Positions 1-6,525 are shown, numbered from the stretch's first letter. The stretch: 6,525 nt of DNA from Candidatus Zixiibacteriota bacterium (GCA_023132995.1 JAGLXI010000083.1:1-6525), one strand, 5' to 3'. Program-made: numbers and translations. Notes: generated by a model from the letters alone, not told the origin.

Positions 1-768
1 GTCAACGACATCCTCGTCCACGGAGCGAAACCGCTCTATTTCCTGGACTACATCGGAATCGGCAAAGTCAAGCCGGACACGGTCGCCGAGATTGTATCCG
101 GCCTGAGCCGGGCCTGCCGAGAGGCGGGTATGGCGTTGCCCGGTGGCGAGACGGCGGAAATGTCCGACATGTACCAGCCGGGAGAGTACGACCTGGTCGG
201 GTTCATTGTGGGGGTCGTGGAACAGGAGCGGATAATAGACGGCTCCGCGATCAAGGAGGGCGATATCTGTCTCGGGCTGCCGTCCGACGGCCTGCACACC
301 AACGGCTACACTCTGGCGCGCAAGGTGGCCTTTGAGATAGCCGGTCTTGAACCTGATAATTTCGTTGACGAACTGCAAAGCACTATCGCCGACGCTCTTT
401 TGGCTGTGCATCGGTCGTACGCCCCGATTGTGCATCACCTACTGACCCGGTTTAGCATACACGGTATGGCTCACATAACCGGCGGCGGGATTCCCGGCAA
501 CCTCAGCAGGGTTATGCCGAAAGGCCTCTCGGCAGAAATACGGAAGGGAGGCTGGCCGGTGCCGCCGATTTTCCGATATCTCGAAAAGGCCGGCAACATA
601 GACCCGGTCGACATTTACCGAACCTTCAACATGGGTATCGGTTACATACTCGTTGTGAACGCCGCTGACGCCGACGCGGTCGAAAAGGAGATCACCGCCA
701 GGGGCGAATCGGTATTCCGCATCGGCAGGATAACCGGGGGCGCAGAGCGCGTTGTCCTGGTAGAATAG
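1..768 (+). CDS. purM: Phosphoribosylformylglycinamidine cyclo-ligase (AIR synthase), 5'-truncated by window edge
   Basis: PurM closes the imidazole ring in de novo purine synthesis, converting FGAM and ATP to AIR in the cytoplasm. The frame is open from base 1, so the start lies outside the window; 255 residues are visible. Families of this type run to about 345 residues, so roughly the first 90, including the N-terminal ATP-contacting part, are missing. Visible PurM signatures, numbered from the first visible codon, are VNDILVHGAKPLYFLDY (1-17), GGETAEM (48-54), SDGLHTNGY (95-103), HITGGGIPGN (158-167) and YRTFNMGIGY (206-215). The usual LLxPTRIY segment reads LLAVHRSYAP here, a mild deviation. 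An ATG at 130 is internal (residue 44) and is not the start, because conserved PurM sequence continues upstream of it. The TAG stop is 6 bp before gpmI, suggesting cotranscription. Seen: motifs and open frame. Known: family role. Identification is very secure. Confidence 0.97.
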   Translation, partial: VNDILVHGAKPLYFLDYIGIGKVKPDTVAEIVSGLSRACREAGMALPGGETAEMSDMYQPGEYDLVGFIVGVVEQERIIDGSAIKEGDICLGLPSDGLHTNGYTLARKVAFEIAGLEPDNFVDELQSTIADALLAVHRSYAPIVHHLLTRFSIHGMAHITGGGIPGNLSRVMPKGLSAEIRKGGWPVPPIFRYLEKAGNIDPVDIYRTFNMGIGYILVVNAADADAVEKEITARGESVFRIGRITGGAERVVLVE

Positions 769-774
769 GACGGC

Positions 775-2322
775 ATGGTTCTTCTTTGTATTCTTGACGG
801 TTTCGGCATTCGCGAGGCAACCGCCGGCAACGCCATCGCGGCCGCGCACAAGCCGAACATTGACCATTTGATGGCGAATTGTCCGCACACGAAGATCGAT
901 GGATCGGGGCTTGCGGTCGGGCTGCCCGACGGTCAGATGGGCAACAGTGAGGTCGGCCACCTCAATATCGGTTCGGGACGAATAGTCTACCAAGACATAT
1001 CACGGATCGACAAGGCCATCGCCGATGGTGAGTTCTTCGACAATTCGGTACTGGCCCCGGCAATGGCGAGGGCTGCGCTGCAAGGGAAGGCGGTGCACTT
1101 GCTCGGTCTTGTGTCCGACGGCTGTGTGCACTCGTCGCTGGAGCATCTCTACGCCCTGGCGAGGATGGCCAAAGATATGGAGGTGCCCAAGCTATACCTG
1201 CACGCCTTTATGGACGGCCGAGACACCCCCCCCGATTCCGGTCAGCGCTATCTGGCCGAGGTTATGGCGAAGTTCGATGAGATCGGTCTCGGCAGGGTCG
1301 CTACCGTGAGCGGTCGCTACTATGCCATGGACAGGGACAAGCGGTGGGATCGCGTCGAAAAAGCATATCGGGCGATCGTGTACGGCGAAGGCGAGAAGCA
1401 CACCGATCCGGTAGAGGCGATCCGAAGCTCGTACAAGAACGGCGTTACTGACGAGTTCATTGTGCCGGTGGTAATGGACCTCGGGTCCCCTAAAGCAGGT
1501 CGCCTTCAGGAGGGCGATGTTGCGATCATGTTCAATTTCCGCTCCGACCGGATGCGTGAGATCTCGCAGATGTTTCTCGGGTACAAGATTGACGGCCACA
1601 ATCATTCCGACAACCCGCATGTCGAACTGGTCACGATGACGAACTACGACGTGACTATGTTCGAAGCCAAGGTTGCTTTCCAGCCCCATAAGCTACGCCG
1701 CATTCTTGGCGAAGTCGTCTCGGAGGACGGTCTCAAGCAGCTTCGCACCGCCGAAACCGAGAAATACGCCCACGTCACTTTCTTTTTTAATGGCGGCGTG
1801 GAAACGCCTTTTGAGGGCGAAGATCGTGACCTCATCCCATCACCAAAGGTGGCTACTTACGATCTCCAGCCTGAGATGTCCTCGGTGGAAGTGACCGACA
1901 ACGCCGTAAAGAAGATAGCCTCCGGCCTATACGACCTGATGGTGCTCAACTACGCCAACTGCGATATGGTCGGTCATACCGGTGATTTCGAGGCCGCCCG
2001 CAAGGCTGTCGAGGCTGTCGACGTCGGCCTGGGCCGGTTGCTGGCAGCTGTAAAGCAGCAGCAGGCGGTTGCCGTCATAACCGCCGATCACGGCAATGCC
2101 GAAATGATGATCGATCCCCGGAGTGGCGGTCCCTTCACAGCTCATACCACCAACCTGGTGCCATGTGTACTGTATGACCCTACCTCGAAGGTTGGCCGCT
2201 CGGGAGCCGTCAATCTGCGTGATGGTGGTATCCTGGCGGACATAGCGCCCACGATCCTCGATATCATGGGTCTCGAGGCGCCAAAGGAGATGACCGGCAA
2301 ATCACTTATACTGCGGGGTTGA
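775..2322 (+). CDS. gpmI: 2,3-bisphosphoglycerate-independent phosphoglycerate mutase
   Basis: GpmI interconverts 3- and 2-phosphoglycerate in glycolysis and gluconeogenesis through a phosphoserine intermediate, using two metal ions (usually Mn2+), in the cytoplasm. The 515-residue length is typical of the family. The alkaline-phosphatase-like domain is split around an inserted transferase domain. Visible key residues: D8 in ILDGFG and the nucleophile S58 in MGNSEVGH; H119 in SDGCVHS; D147/R149/D150 in MDGRDTPP; R181 and R187 in SGRYYAMDRD; R256 and R259 in FNFRSDRM; K330; D397 and H401 in NCDMVGHTGD; D438/H439 in TADHGNAEM; H457 in AHTTN. All expected metal ligands and substrate-binding residues appear present, so it should be active. 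ATG 775 sits just before the first strand, as is usual for the family, with a short AGGA at 767-770, only 4 nt away. It lies 6 bp after purM and 3 bp before lnt. One codon stretch (T151-P153) creates an 8-C tract but the frame is intact. Confidence 0.98.
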   Translation: MVLLCILDGFGIREATAGNAIAAAHKPNIDHLMANCPHTKIDGSGLAVGLPDGQMGNSEVGHLNIGSGRIVYQDISRIDKAIADGEFFDNSVLAPAMARAALQGKAVHLLGLVSDGCVHSSLEHLYALARMAKDMEVPKLYLHAFMDGRDTPPDSGQRYLAEVMAKFDEIGLGRVATVSGRYYAMDRDKRWDRVEKAYRAIVYGEGEKHTDPVEAIRSSYKNGVTDEFIVPVVMDLGSPKAGRLQEGDVAIMFNFRSDRMREISQMFLGYKIDGHNHSDNPHVELVTMTNYDVTMFEAKVAFQPHKLRRILGEVVSEDGLKQLRTAETEKYAHVTFFFNGGVETPFEGEDRDLIPSPKVATYDLQPEMSSVEVTDNAVKKIASGLYDLMVLNYANCDMVGHTGDFEAARKAVEAVDVGLGRLLAAVKQQQAVAVITADHGNAEMMIDPRSGGPFTAHTTNLVPCVLYDPTSKVGRSGAVNLRDGGILADIAPTILDIMGLEAPKEMTGKSLILRG

Positions 2323-2325
2323 CTG

Positions 2326-3927
2326 TTGGCCGGATTCATAAAAAGGGTCGGTCGCGTTTTCGTTCCGGCGGATGTTGAGTTGCGCAAGAGGCGGCTGGAA
2401 CTGATAGTCTGGGCGTTTCTGCTTTCGTTCGCTTATTATCCCGGCCTGTTTGGTTTCATCGCCTGGTTTGCCCTGATCCGGCCGCTGTGGATCATCAGCA
2501 GGCTTGAGAGACGTCAGGCGTTTAGTGCCAGTTACTTCTACGCGTTCTTCTTCAACCTGTTTTCCATCTACTGGATAGCAATGGTCACGCCGCCGGGTAT
2601 GGCGGCTGCGGTGGTGATTGTCTCTTTCTATTTCGCGGCCATCCTGATGACTTTCTGGAAGCTGTACCGCATCCGCACTTTTTTCGGCTTTGTGGCCCTG
2701 CCGTTCCTGTGGGTGGGGATGGAGTACTTTCGCACCCTGAGCGAGTTCGCTTTTCCCTGGTCCGATTTGGGCTACACACAGAGCTACTACCTGTACATAC
2801 TGCAGATCGTATCAGTCATCTCTGTGCACGGTCTTTCGTTTCTCGTCGTGACAGTGAACGTTCTTTTGTGGCAGGTCTTTCGTAAAGTTCTTACCCCGGA
2901 GAGGCGGTTGACATCGCTACTGTTGTCGTTGGCGATCGTGGCGGCGCTTTTGGCGTTCGGCTGGATCGAGACGCCCCGTTTTTCTCCGGAAGGGGATTTC
3001 AAGATCACCCTTCTGCAGGGATCGGTGCCGCTCGAAGAGAAATGGATGGATGGCAATCTTGACCACAGTCTCCGTCTCTATGACTCACTCACTCAGGCGG
3101 CTGCCGACAGCACCACGGGGTTGTACATCTGGCCGGAGACGTCGGTCCCCTGCTACCTCACCCACGACCGCAGCGCCCGCCGTTGGGTTGGCCACATTGC
3201 GAGGCAGTCGGGCGGTTACCATCTGGTGGGGGCGCTGGGAGCCGACGCCGACGATGACAAGACCAAGTATTTCAACTCCTGCTACCAGGTTGATCCCTCC
3301 GGTCGCTTCGAATCCCGCTATGACAAGGTGAAGTTGGTGCCGTTCTCGGAGCATGTGCCCTATCAGGACTACGTCCCCTTTCTTGAAAAGGGATTCCTCA
3401 GACAGTACCTGACATTTATCGATCGCTACGGGGTGCAGTGGTGGTCGGATTTTCATCCCGGAGACTCGGCCTTCCTGTTTCACTTGCCGGACGCCGCCTA
3501 CTCGGTGCTGATATGCTTTGAGACCACATTCCCCGAATTCGTGCGCGCCTCCATACTGGACGGGGCACAATTCGTTGTCGGGATCACCAACGACACCTGG
3601 TTCGGGCACTCGGTCGGCATTCACATGCACGCCCGTATCTTCGTCACGCGTGCGGTTGAGAATCGTTGCTGGTTCGCGAGGGCGGCCAACAGCGGCCTGA
3701 CCTTCATTGTCGATCCCTATGGACGTATTCGCAATTCCCTTGAACTTGACGAGGTGGCCGCACTGGAAGGGAAAGTCGCTCTGCTTGATGAACGTTCGTT
3801 TTACACCAGGCACGGTGACTTCGTGGGGCGGTTCTCTTTCTTGTTTGCCGTCTCGGTCATGGCTATATTGATTATCCTATGGTTACTTGGAAAGGTCTTG
3901 CCTGGAAGACCCGTGTCGCGATCCTGA
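2326..3927 (+). CDS. lnt: Apolipoprotein N-acyltransferase
   Basis: Lnt transfers an acyl chain from a phospholipid to the alpha-amino group of the diacylglyceryl-cysteine of apolipoproteins, the last maturation step at the periplasmic face of the inner membrane. The 533 residues show about six or seven N-terminal membrane segments (roughly 24-58, which may be two, then 66-88, 92-112, 118-134, 154-183, 195-213), a nitrilase-like domain (about 225-490) and a final membrane helix (503-524). The catalytic triad is visible: E271 in IWPETSVP, K334 in YDKVKLVPFSEHVPY, and C397 in LICFETTFPEF. E342, E399 and TNDTWFG (421-427) also match conserved Lnt positions. Start: no ATG fits, since the first in-frame Met after the start is at about residue 86, inside the membrane region. 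TTG 2326 is preferred, 3 bp after the gpmI stop, with a weak G-rich stretch at 2315-2318; CTG 2323 is an alternative. The 3' end overlaps the next gene by 49 bp. Family assignment is very secure; the exact start is not. Confidence 0.96.
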   Translation: MAGFIKRVGRVFVPADVELRKRRLELIVWAFLLSFAYYPGLFGFIAWFALIRPLWIISRLERRQAFSASYFYAFFFNLFSIYWIAMVTPPGMAAAVVIVSFYFAAILMTFWKLYRIRTFFGFVALPFLWVGMEYFRTLSEFAFPWSDLGYTQSYYLYILQIVSVISVHGLSFLVVTVNVLLWQVFRKVLTPERRLTSLLLSLAIVAALLAFGWIETPRFSPEGDFKITLLQGSVPLEEKWMDGNLDHSLRLYDSLTQAAADSTTGLYIWPETSVPCYLTHDRSARRWVGHIARQSGGYHLVGALGADADDDKTKYFNSCYQVDPSGRFESRYDKVKLVPFSEHVPYQDYVPFLEKGFLRQYLTFIDRYGVQWWSDFHPGDSAFLFHLPDAAYSVLICFETTFPEFVRASILDGAQFVVGITNDTWFGHSVGIHMHARIFVTRAVENRCWFARAANSGLTFIVDPYGRIRNSLELDEVAALEGKVALLDERSFYTRHGDFVGRFSFLFAVSVMAILIILWLLGKVLPGRPVSRS

Positions 3928-3965
3928 TCGCGGCGATATCAGCTTGTCCGTCGCCTTCCTCGGCT
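3879..3965 (+). other. Signal peptide with possible lipobox (I20-S-A-C23)
   Basis: The first 29 codons of the propeller gene encode a short basic stretch (K5, K10, R12), a hydrophobic core (residues 13-20) and then ISAC, which fits the lipobox pattern [LVI][ASTVI][GAS]C, with C23 encoded at 3945-3947. Signal peptidase II would cleave before C23 and the cysteine would be lipidated. The alternative is signal peptidase I cleavage after SSA (residues 27-29), just before LDGQW. The proline after C23 is not typical of lipoproteins, so both readings stay open. Export itself is well supported. Confidence 0.6.
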
Positions 3966-6098
3966 TTGGACGGGCAGTGGCAAACGCTGACGTCCTTCAA
4001 AGAAGTCAGGCGGATGTGTCAGATAGGCGACACGCTCTTCCTGGCCACGTCGGGCGGTCTGTTGGCCATATCCGACGTCAATACTCCCGGTGTGCCGTAC
4101 ACGAATGTCGACGGCCTGGGCACGACTGACATCACCGACATACTGGCCGATGCCGACGGTTGCAAGTGGGTCACGGGTCTCGGTCGCTTGGTCAGGATCA
4201 ACGGCGGGGACTTCACGGTCTTTCTGTTTTCTGATGACAACGATGACTTGATCGGGCTACATCGCGTTATTGATGACGGCGACAACCTGTGGGTAGGCGC
4301 AGAAATCGGACTGGTGCTCTTTTCCAAAACAGTTGACGGCGGCCAGATACAGGACTCCTATGGCCGGTTCGGAGATCTGCCGGATTTTCCGACCGTCTAT
4401 GATATAGCGCTTGACGGTGACAGCATCTGGCTGGCTACCTCTGCCGGACTGGCCGTGGCTGATCGCACCGATCCGGTGCTGCTCAAATCGCCCACTCGAT
4501 GGACCGTGCTCACCAGCGATGCACTGATGGGAGCCACAGCTGTCACTCGCGTGGTCCTTCTCGAAGGCGGCGCGTACATGGCGACGGACAACGGGCTCCT
4601 GCGCCTCGACAGAGCCACATCCGAGGTCGAAGTCCTGATAGGAACCGGATTGACGATAGCGGACCTCGCTCTCGAAAACGATACGCTTTTCTTCTGGTAC
4701 AACGGTGGCATGGGATACATTGCGGAAGATGCTCCCGTTTTGCTGCCGGTGGCGGGGCTGCCGTCGGCTCCGATTACCGGGTCGAACAACGGCAGTTTTC
4801 GGTGGGTTGCGGTGGCGACCGGTGGGGTCTACCACAATTTATCCGGTGAGTATGTTGAATACCCGTACACGGGACTTCCGGGCAACTACGTGAGCGATAT
4901 TACCGTCAGTGCCGGGGGCGTTCTCACGGCGGCGTTCACCGAGAAACCGGCCGCCCGGTTTGCAGACGGGTTGTGGGAAAGCTATGACTACTGGGTTCGG
5001 GGCGGTACGACCGATATGATGACCGATTCAGCCGGTAACACCTGGAGCGGCACCGTGGGCAACGGCCTGTGGCTGCTCCGCGATGAGGGGCTTTCCAACT
5101 ATGACGAAACCAACTCCTCCATGCGTGGCAACACCGACAACCCCCCGGTGGGTGAGACCTATGTGATTATCCTCGGCCTGGACACTGACGGGGATTATCT
5201 CTATGCCGCCTGCTACCGCGCTCTGAACATGTATCCCATCGCTATCGCTGACATGCGCGCCGGCGACACACTCGTTCGCTGGGACTCTCTCGGTGTGGTC
5301 GATGGGATCACGACCGAGTTCGTGGTTTCGCTCGATCATCACGGCGGCTTTCTCGCTGTCGGGGCCGATCGCGATCCGGGGGGGGTATTCGTGTGCAACC
5401 TTGGTGAGGACCCCTTCAATCGCGATCCATACTCGTGCCTTCACTATACAGAGACCAATTCGTTCCTGTTGTCGAATGTCGTCCGCGTGGTGAGGTTCTC
5501 TCCCGGCGGGGTGCTGTGGGTGGGGTGTAACAACGGCCTGTCGCGCTATGACTTGGGATACGAGAGGTTTGTCGATGTAGATCTGCCTCCCGGAGTTGGT
5601 CACGATGTTCTTGACCTGGAGTTCGACTCCCGCGGCAACCTGTGGATCGGGACGAGCAGCGGATTGGCCCGGCTGGATGCTTCCACGGGCGCGTCCGAGG
5701 CATTCACCACGCGCAACAGCGGCCTGGTCGCCGAAAGAATAGGAAGTTTGCATTCCGACCCCTTCACGGACAACCTCTATGTGGCCACAAACTCCGGCAT
5801 CTCCATATTGCCGTCGCCAATCGGCCCACCGTCTTTCGCCATCGAGCAGGTGGTCGCTATTCCCAACCCCTTCGTCATCCGCTGTGACGATGATCGGCTC
5901 CGGTTCAACTATGCGCGAAAAGTCGCCGTCAGGATATATTCAGTTGCCGGGGAGCTGGTGCGCGAAACGGATACCAATACTCCCTGGGACGGTCGCAACC
6001 AGAAGGGTGAGAAAACGGCCTCGGGCGTGTACATCTTTGTCCTGTCAGACGGGAGCGGAGAAGTCGGACGGGGCAAACTGCTCCTGGTGCGCGAATAA
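3879..6098 (+). CDS. Exported double beta-propeller protein with FlgD/T9SS-like C-terminal domain (PorZ-like architecture)
   Basis: A 739-residue predicted exported protein. An N-terminal signal (K5, K10 and R12, then VAILIAAISAC) leads into about 14 repeats resembling two-component-regulator propeller blades. The clearest are DNLWVGAEIGLVLF (135-148), DSIWLATSAGLAVAD (181-195), GVLWVGCNNGLSRYD (544-558) and GNLWIGTSSGLARLD (586-600). Fourteen blades suit two seven-bladed propellers. Residues about 653-739 form an Ig-like sandwich with PNPF, VRIYSVAGELV, WDGRNQKGE and SGVYIF, as in FlgD-like and type IX secretion sorting domains. This order, and the N-terminal W-x-x-L-T-S-F start with a following VDGLGTTDI segment, resemble PorZ of the type IX system. 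That is inference, because the blade family is also used in unrelated sensors and surface proteins. ATG 3879 has no clear Shine-Dalgarno sequence and lies inside the end of lnt, so translation is probably coupled. No better in-frame start precedes the signal peptide. No catalytic residues are recognised. Existence as a gene is secure; function is open. Confidence 0.9.
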   Translation: MVTWKGLAWKTRVAILIAAISACPSPSSALDGQWQTLTSFKEVRRMCQIGDTLFLATSGGLLAISDVNTPGVPYTNVDGLGTTDITDILADADGCKWVTGLGRLVRINGGDFTVFLFSDDNDDLIGLHRVIDDGDNLWVGAEIGLVLFSKTVDGGQIQDSYGRFGDLPDFPTVYDIALDGDSIWLATSAGLAVADRTDPVLLKSPTRWTVLTSDALMGATAVTRVVLLEGGAYMATDNGLLRLDRATSEVEVLIGTGLTIADLALENDTLFFWYNGGMGYIAEDAPVLLPVAGLPSAPITGSNNGSFRWVAVATGGVYHNLSGEYVEYPYTGLPGNYVSDITVSAGGVLTAAFTEKPAARFADGLWESYDYWVRGGTTDMMTDSAGNTWSGTVGNGLWLLRDEGLSNYDETNSSMRGNTDNPPVGETYVIILGLDTDGDYLYAACYRALNMYPIAIADMRAGDTLVRWDSLGVVDGITTEFVVSLDHHGGFLAVGADRDPGGVFVCNLGEDPFNRDPYSCLHYTETNSFLLSNVVRVVRFSPGGVLWVGCNNGLSRYDLGYERFVDVDLPPGVGHDVLDLEFDSRGNLWIGTSSGLARLDASTGASEAFTTRNSGLVAERIGSLHSDPFTDNLYVATNSGISILPSPIGPPSFAIEQVVAIPNPFVIRCDDDRLRFNYARKVAVRIYSVAGELVRETDTNTPWDGRNQKGEKTASGVYIFVLSDGSGEVGRGKLLLVRE
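4029..5813 (+). other. Array of about 14 degenerate beta-propeller blade repeats (protein level)
   Basis: Within the propeller gene, a motif of the form G-[D/N]-x-[L/I]-[W/F/Y]-[V/L/I]-[A/G]-T-x-x-G-[L/I] recurs at residues of about 51, 94, 135, 181, 230, 268, 305, 346, 386, 438, 488, 543, 586 and 630. Spacing is 37-55 residues, the size of one four-stranded blade. Copies 6-8 and 10-11 are strongly degenerate and were placed by spacing as much as by motif. The count of 14 would make two seven-bladed propellers. The DNA repeats are too diverged to look like recent duplication. Confidence 0.7.
5378..5385 (+). repeat. Poly-G tract, 8 bases, inside the propeller gene
   Basis: Eight consecutive G residues span codons 500-503 (Pro-Gly-Gly-Val) in the second propeller region. 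The reading frame is intact through it. Tracts of this length can slip during replication, and they are also common places for sequencing indels. Confidence 0.9.
5835..6095 (+). other. C-terminal FlgD-like / type IX sorting-type Ig domain
   Basis: Residues 653-739 of the propeller protein show the signature order of this domain: a PNPF opening (662-665), a strand RLRFNY (673-678), V-x-I-Y-x-x-x-G-E-L-V (684-694), WDGRNQKGE (703-711), SGVYIFVL (715-722) and a closing basic strand GRGKLLLVRE (730-739). In Bacteroidota such domains direct cargo through the type IX secretion system; in other phyla similar FlgD-like Ig domains end many exported proteins without a proven role. The domain call is firm; the secretion route is inference. 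Confidence 0.85.
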
Positions 6099-6525
6099 TG
6101 AACGTCGCCCGCTACGTTGCCTCGGACCTGTCGGTCGATGACATCCCGCAGCCGCCTCGCGATTCTCTTTTCAGTTCGCCGGGATTTGCCGACCTGTGGA
6201 GGGCCGTGGGAGGCACCCCGGTCTACTGGGTACTCGAGGACGATGATGGCGACCTGGCGGGCTTCCTGCCTGGGGTCGAGTTCGGACTTAGGGGACTCAG
6301 GCGCTTTCAGGCGATGCCGGACGGGTGTTACGGCGGGCTGCATCTGAGCCCCGGGAAGTTGGACGAGAAACAGGTCATCTGCCGCCGGCTTCTTGATGCC
6401 ATTGCCCACGCGGGATATGTGAAGGCGTTCGTGACTGATTTCTACGCCGACTTTGACCGGTACTGCGACTTCCACGCAGAAAAGCTCCGCACGACTCTCG
6501 TTGACATAACAGACCCCGGCTGGCA
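6098..6525 (+). CDS. Probable FemAB-like / GNAT-fold N-acyltransferase, 3'-truncated by window edge
   Basis: An open frame starts at ATG 6098, sharing one base with the stop of the propeller gene (TAATG), and runs to the window end, giving 142 complete codons. The visible part begins MNVARYVASDLS. It carries a pattern typical of the first half of FemAB-like (BioF2-like) acyltransferases: SSPGFADLWRAVGG (27-40), then VYWVLEDDDGDLAGFLPG (42-59), an RFQAMPDGCYGGLHL segment (69-83), and near the cut end TTLVDITDPGW, which resembles the TxxVDL-W stretch before the catalytic half. Relatives add amino acids to peptidoglycan bridges or act on envelope and polysaccharide precursors, in the cytoplasm or at the membrane; the substrate here cannot be read. 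No signal peptide is seen. No Shine-Dalgarno is evident, so coupling to the upstream gene through the overlap is likely. The gene is certain on frame and context; the family call is moderate because the second half is missing. Confidence 0.72.
   Translation, partial: MNVARYVASDLSVDDIPQPPRDSLFSSPGFADLWRAVGGTPVYWVLEDDDGDLAGFLPGVEFGLRGLRRFQAMPDGCYGGLHLSPGKLDEKQVICRRLLDAIAHAGYVKAFVTDFYADFDRYCDFHAEKLRTTLVDITDPGW

Noticed and set aside
130..132. ATG 130 as the start of a short purM-like gene
   Set aside because: Conserved PurM sequence (VNDILVHGAKPLYFLDY) continues in frame upstream to base 1, so the gene is cut by the window edge rather than truncated.
439..993. Minus-strand open frame of 184 codons across the purM/gpmI junction
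   Set aside because: Both + strand genes carry unmistakable family motifs through this region; the antisense product shows nothing recognisable.
2323..2345. Possible frameshift or missing 5' end of lnt because no ATG is present
   Set aside because: The frame from the TTG gives a normal Lnt length and topology with nothing of the family missing, so an alternative start codon explains it.
3085..3813. Minus-strand open frame of 242 codons opposite lnt
   Set aside because: It lies wholly antisense to the strongly conserved nitrilase domain of Lnt, has no recognisable motif, and fits the long antisense frames expected with GC-rich codon usage.
3925..3950. Possible lnt-propeller fusion by frameshift in the overlap
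   Set aside because: Lnt ends normally after its last membrane helix, and the next frame starts with its own signal peptide, which marks two separate proteins.
5028..5753. Minus-strand open frame of 241 codons opposite the propeller gene
   Set aside because: Antisense to clear blade repeats, with no membrane, signal or domain pattern of its own. Treated as a shadow.
5909..6475. Minus-strand open frame of 188 codons spanning the propeller end and the last gene
   Set aside because: It crosses the TAATG junction antisense to the C-terminal Ig domain and the FemAB-like gene, both with convincing protein patterns on the + strand.
6098..6525. Search for a terminator or promoter at the end of the propeller gene
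   Set aside because: The next gene starts within the stop codon and no hairpin with a T-run was seen, so there is no support for a transcription boundary here.

Overview
The window is a fully packed protein-coding stretch from a GC-rich, Gram-negative (diderm) bacterium. All five genes lie on the + strand and read as one operon-like run with almost no intergenic DNA. In order: (1) the 3' three quarters of purM (purine synthesis), cut by the left edge; (2) gpmI, the cofactor-independent phosphoglycerate mutase of glycolysis; (3) lnt, apolipoprotein N-acyltransferase, the last enzyme of lipoprotein maturation; (4) a 739-residue exported protein built from about 14 beta-propeller blades followed by a FlgD/type IX-secretion-like C-terminal domain; (5) the 5' part of a probable FemAB/GNAT-type N-acyltransferase, cut by the right edge.

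Junctions are tight: 6 bp between purM and gpmI, 3 bp between gpmI and lnt, a 49-bp overlap between lnt and the propeller gene, and a 1-bp TAATG overlap into the last gene. I see no RNA gene, CRISPR array, insertion sequence, convincing promoter or terminator, and no gene-free stretch longer than a few bases. Long open frames on the minus strand are shadows produced by the GC-rich codon usage.

Lnt implies an outer membrane and triacylated lipoproteins. The C-terminal domain of gene 4 is of the kind common in the Fibrobacteres-Chlorobi-Bacteroidetes group and related candidate phyla such as Zixibacteria, Marinimicrobia and Latescibacteria. Assignment to such a lineage is inference; no marker in the window proves it.

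The first two genes are housekeeping metabolism and the last three point to the cell envelope. The most interesting part is the lnt/propeller junction. Gene 4 has the layout of PorZ, a type IX secretion component (two seven-bladed propellers plus a C-terminal sorting-type domain). It also carries a possible lipobox, so it could be a substrate of the Lnt encoded immediately upstream. These ideas rest on pattern reading, not on a search.
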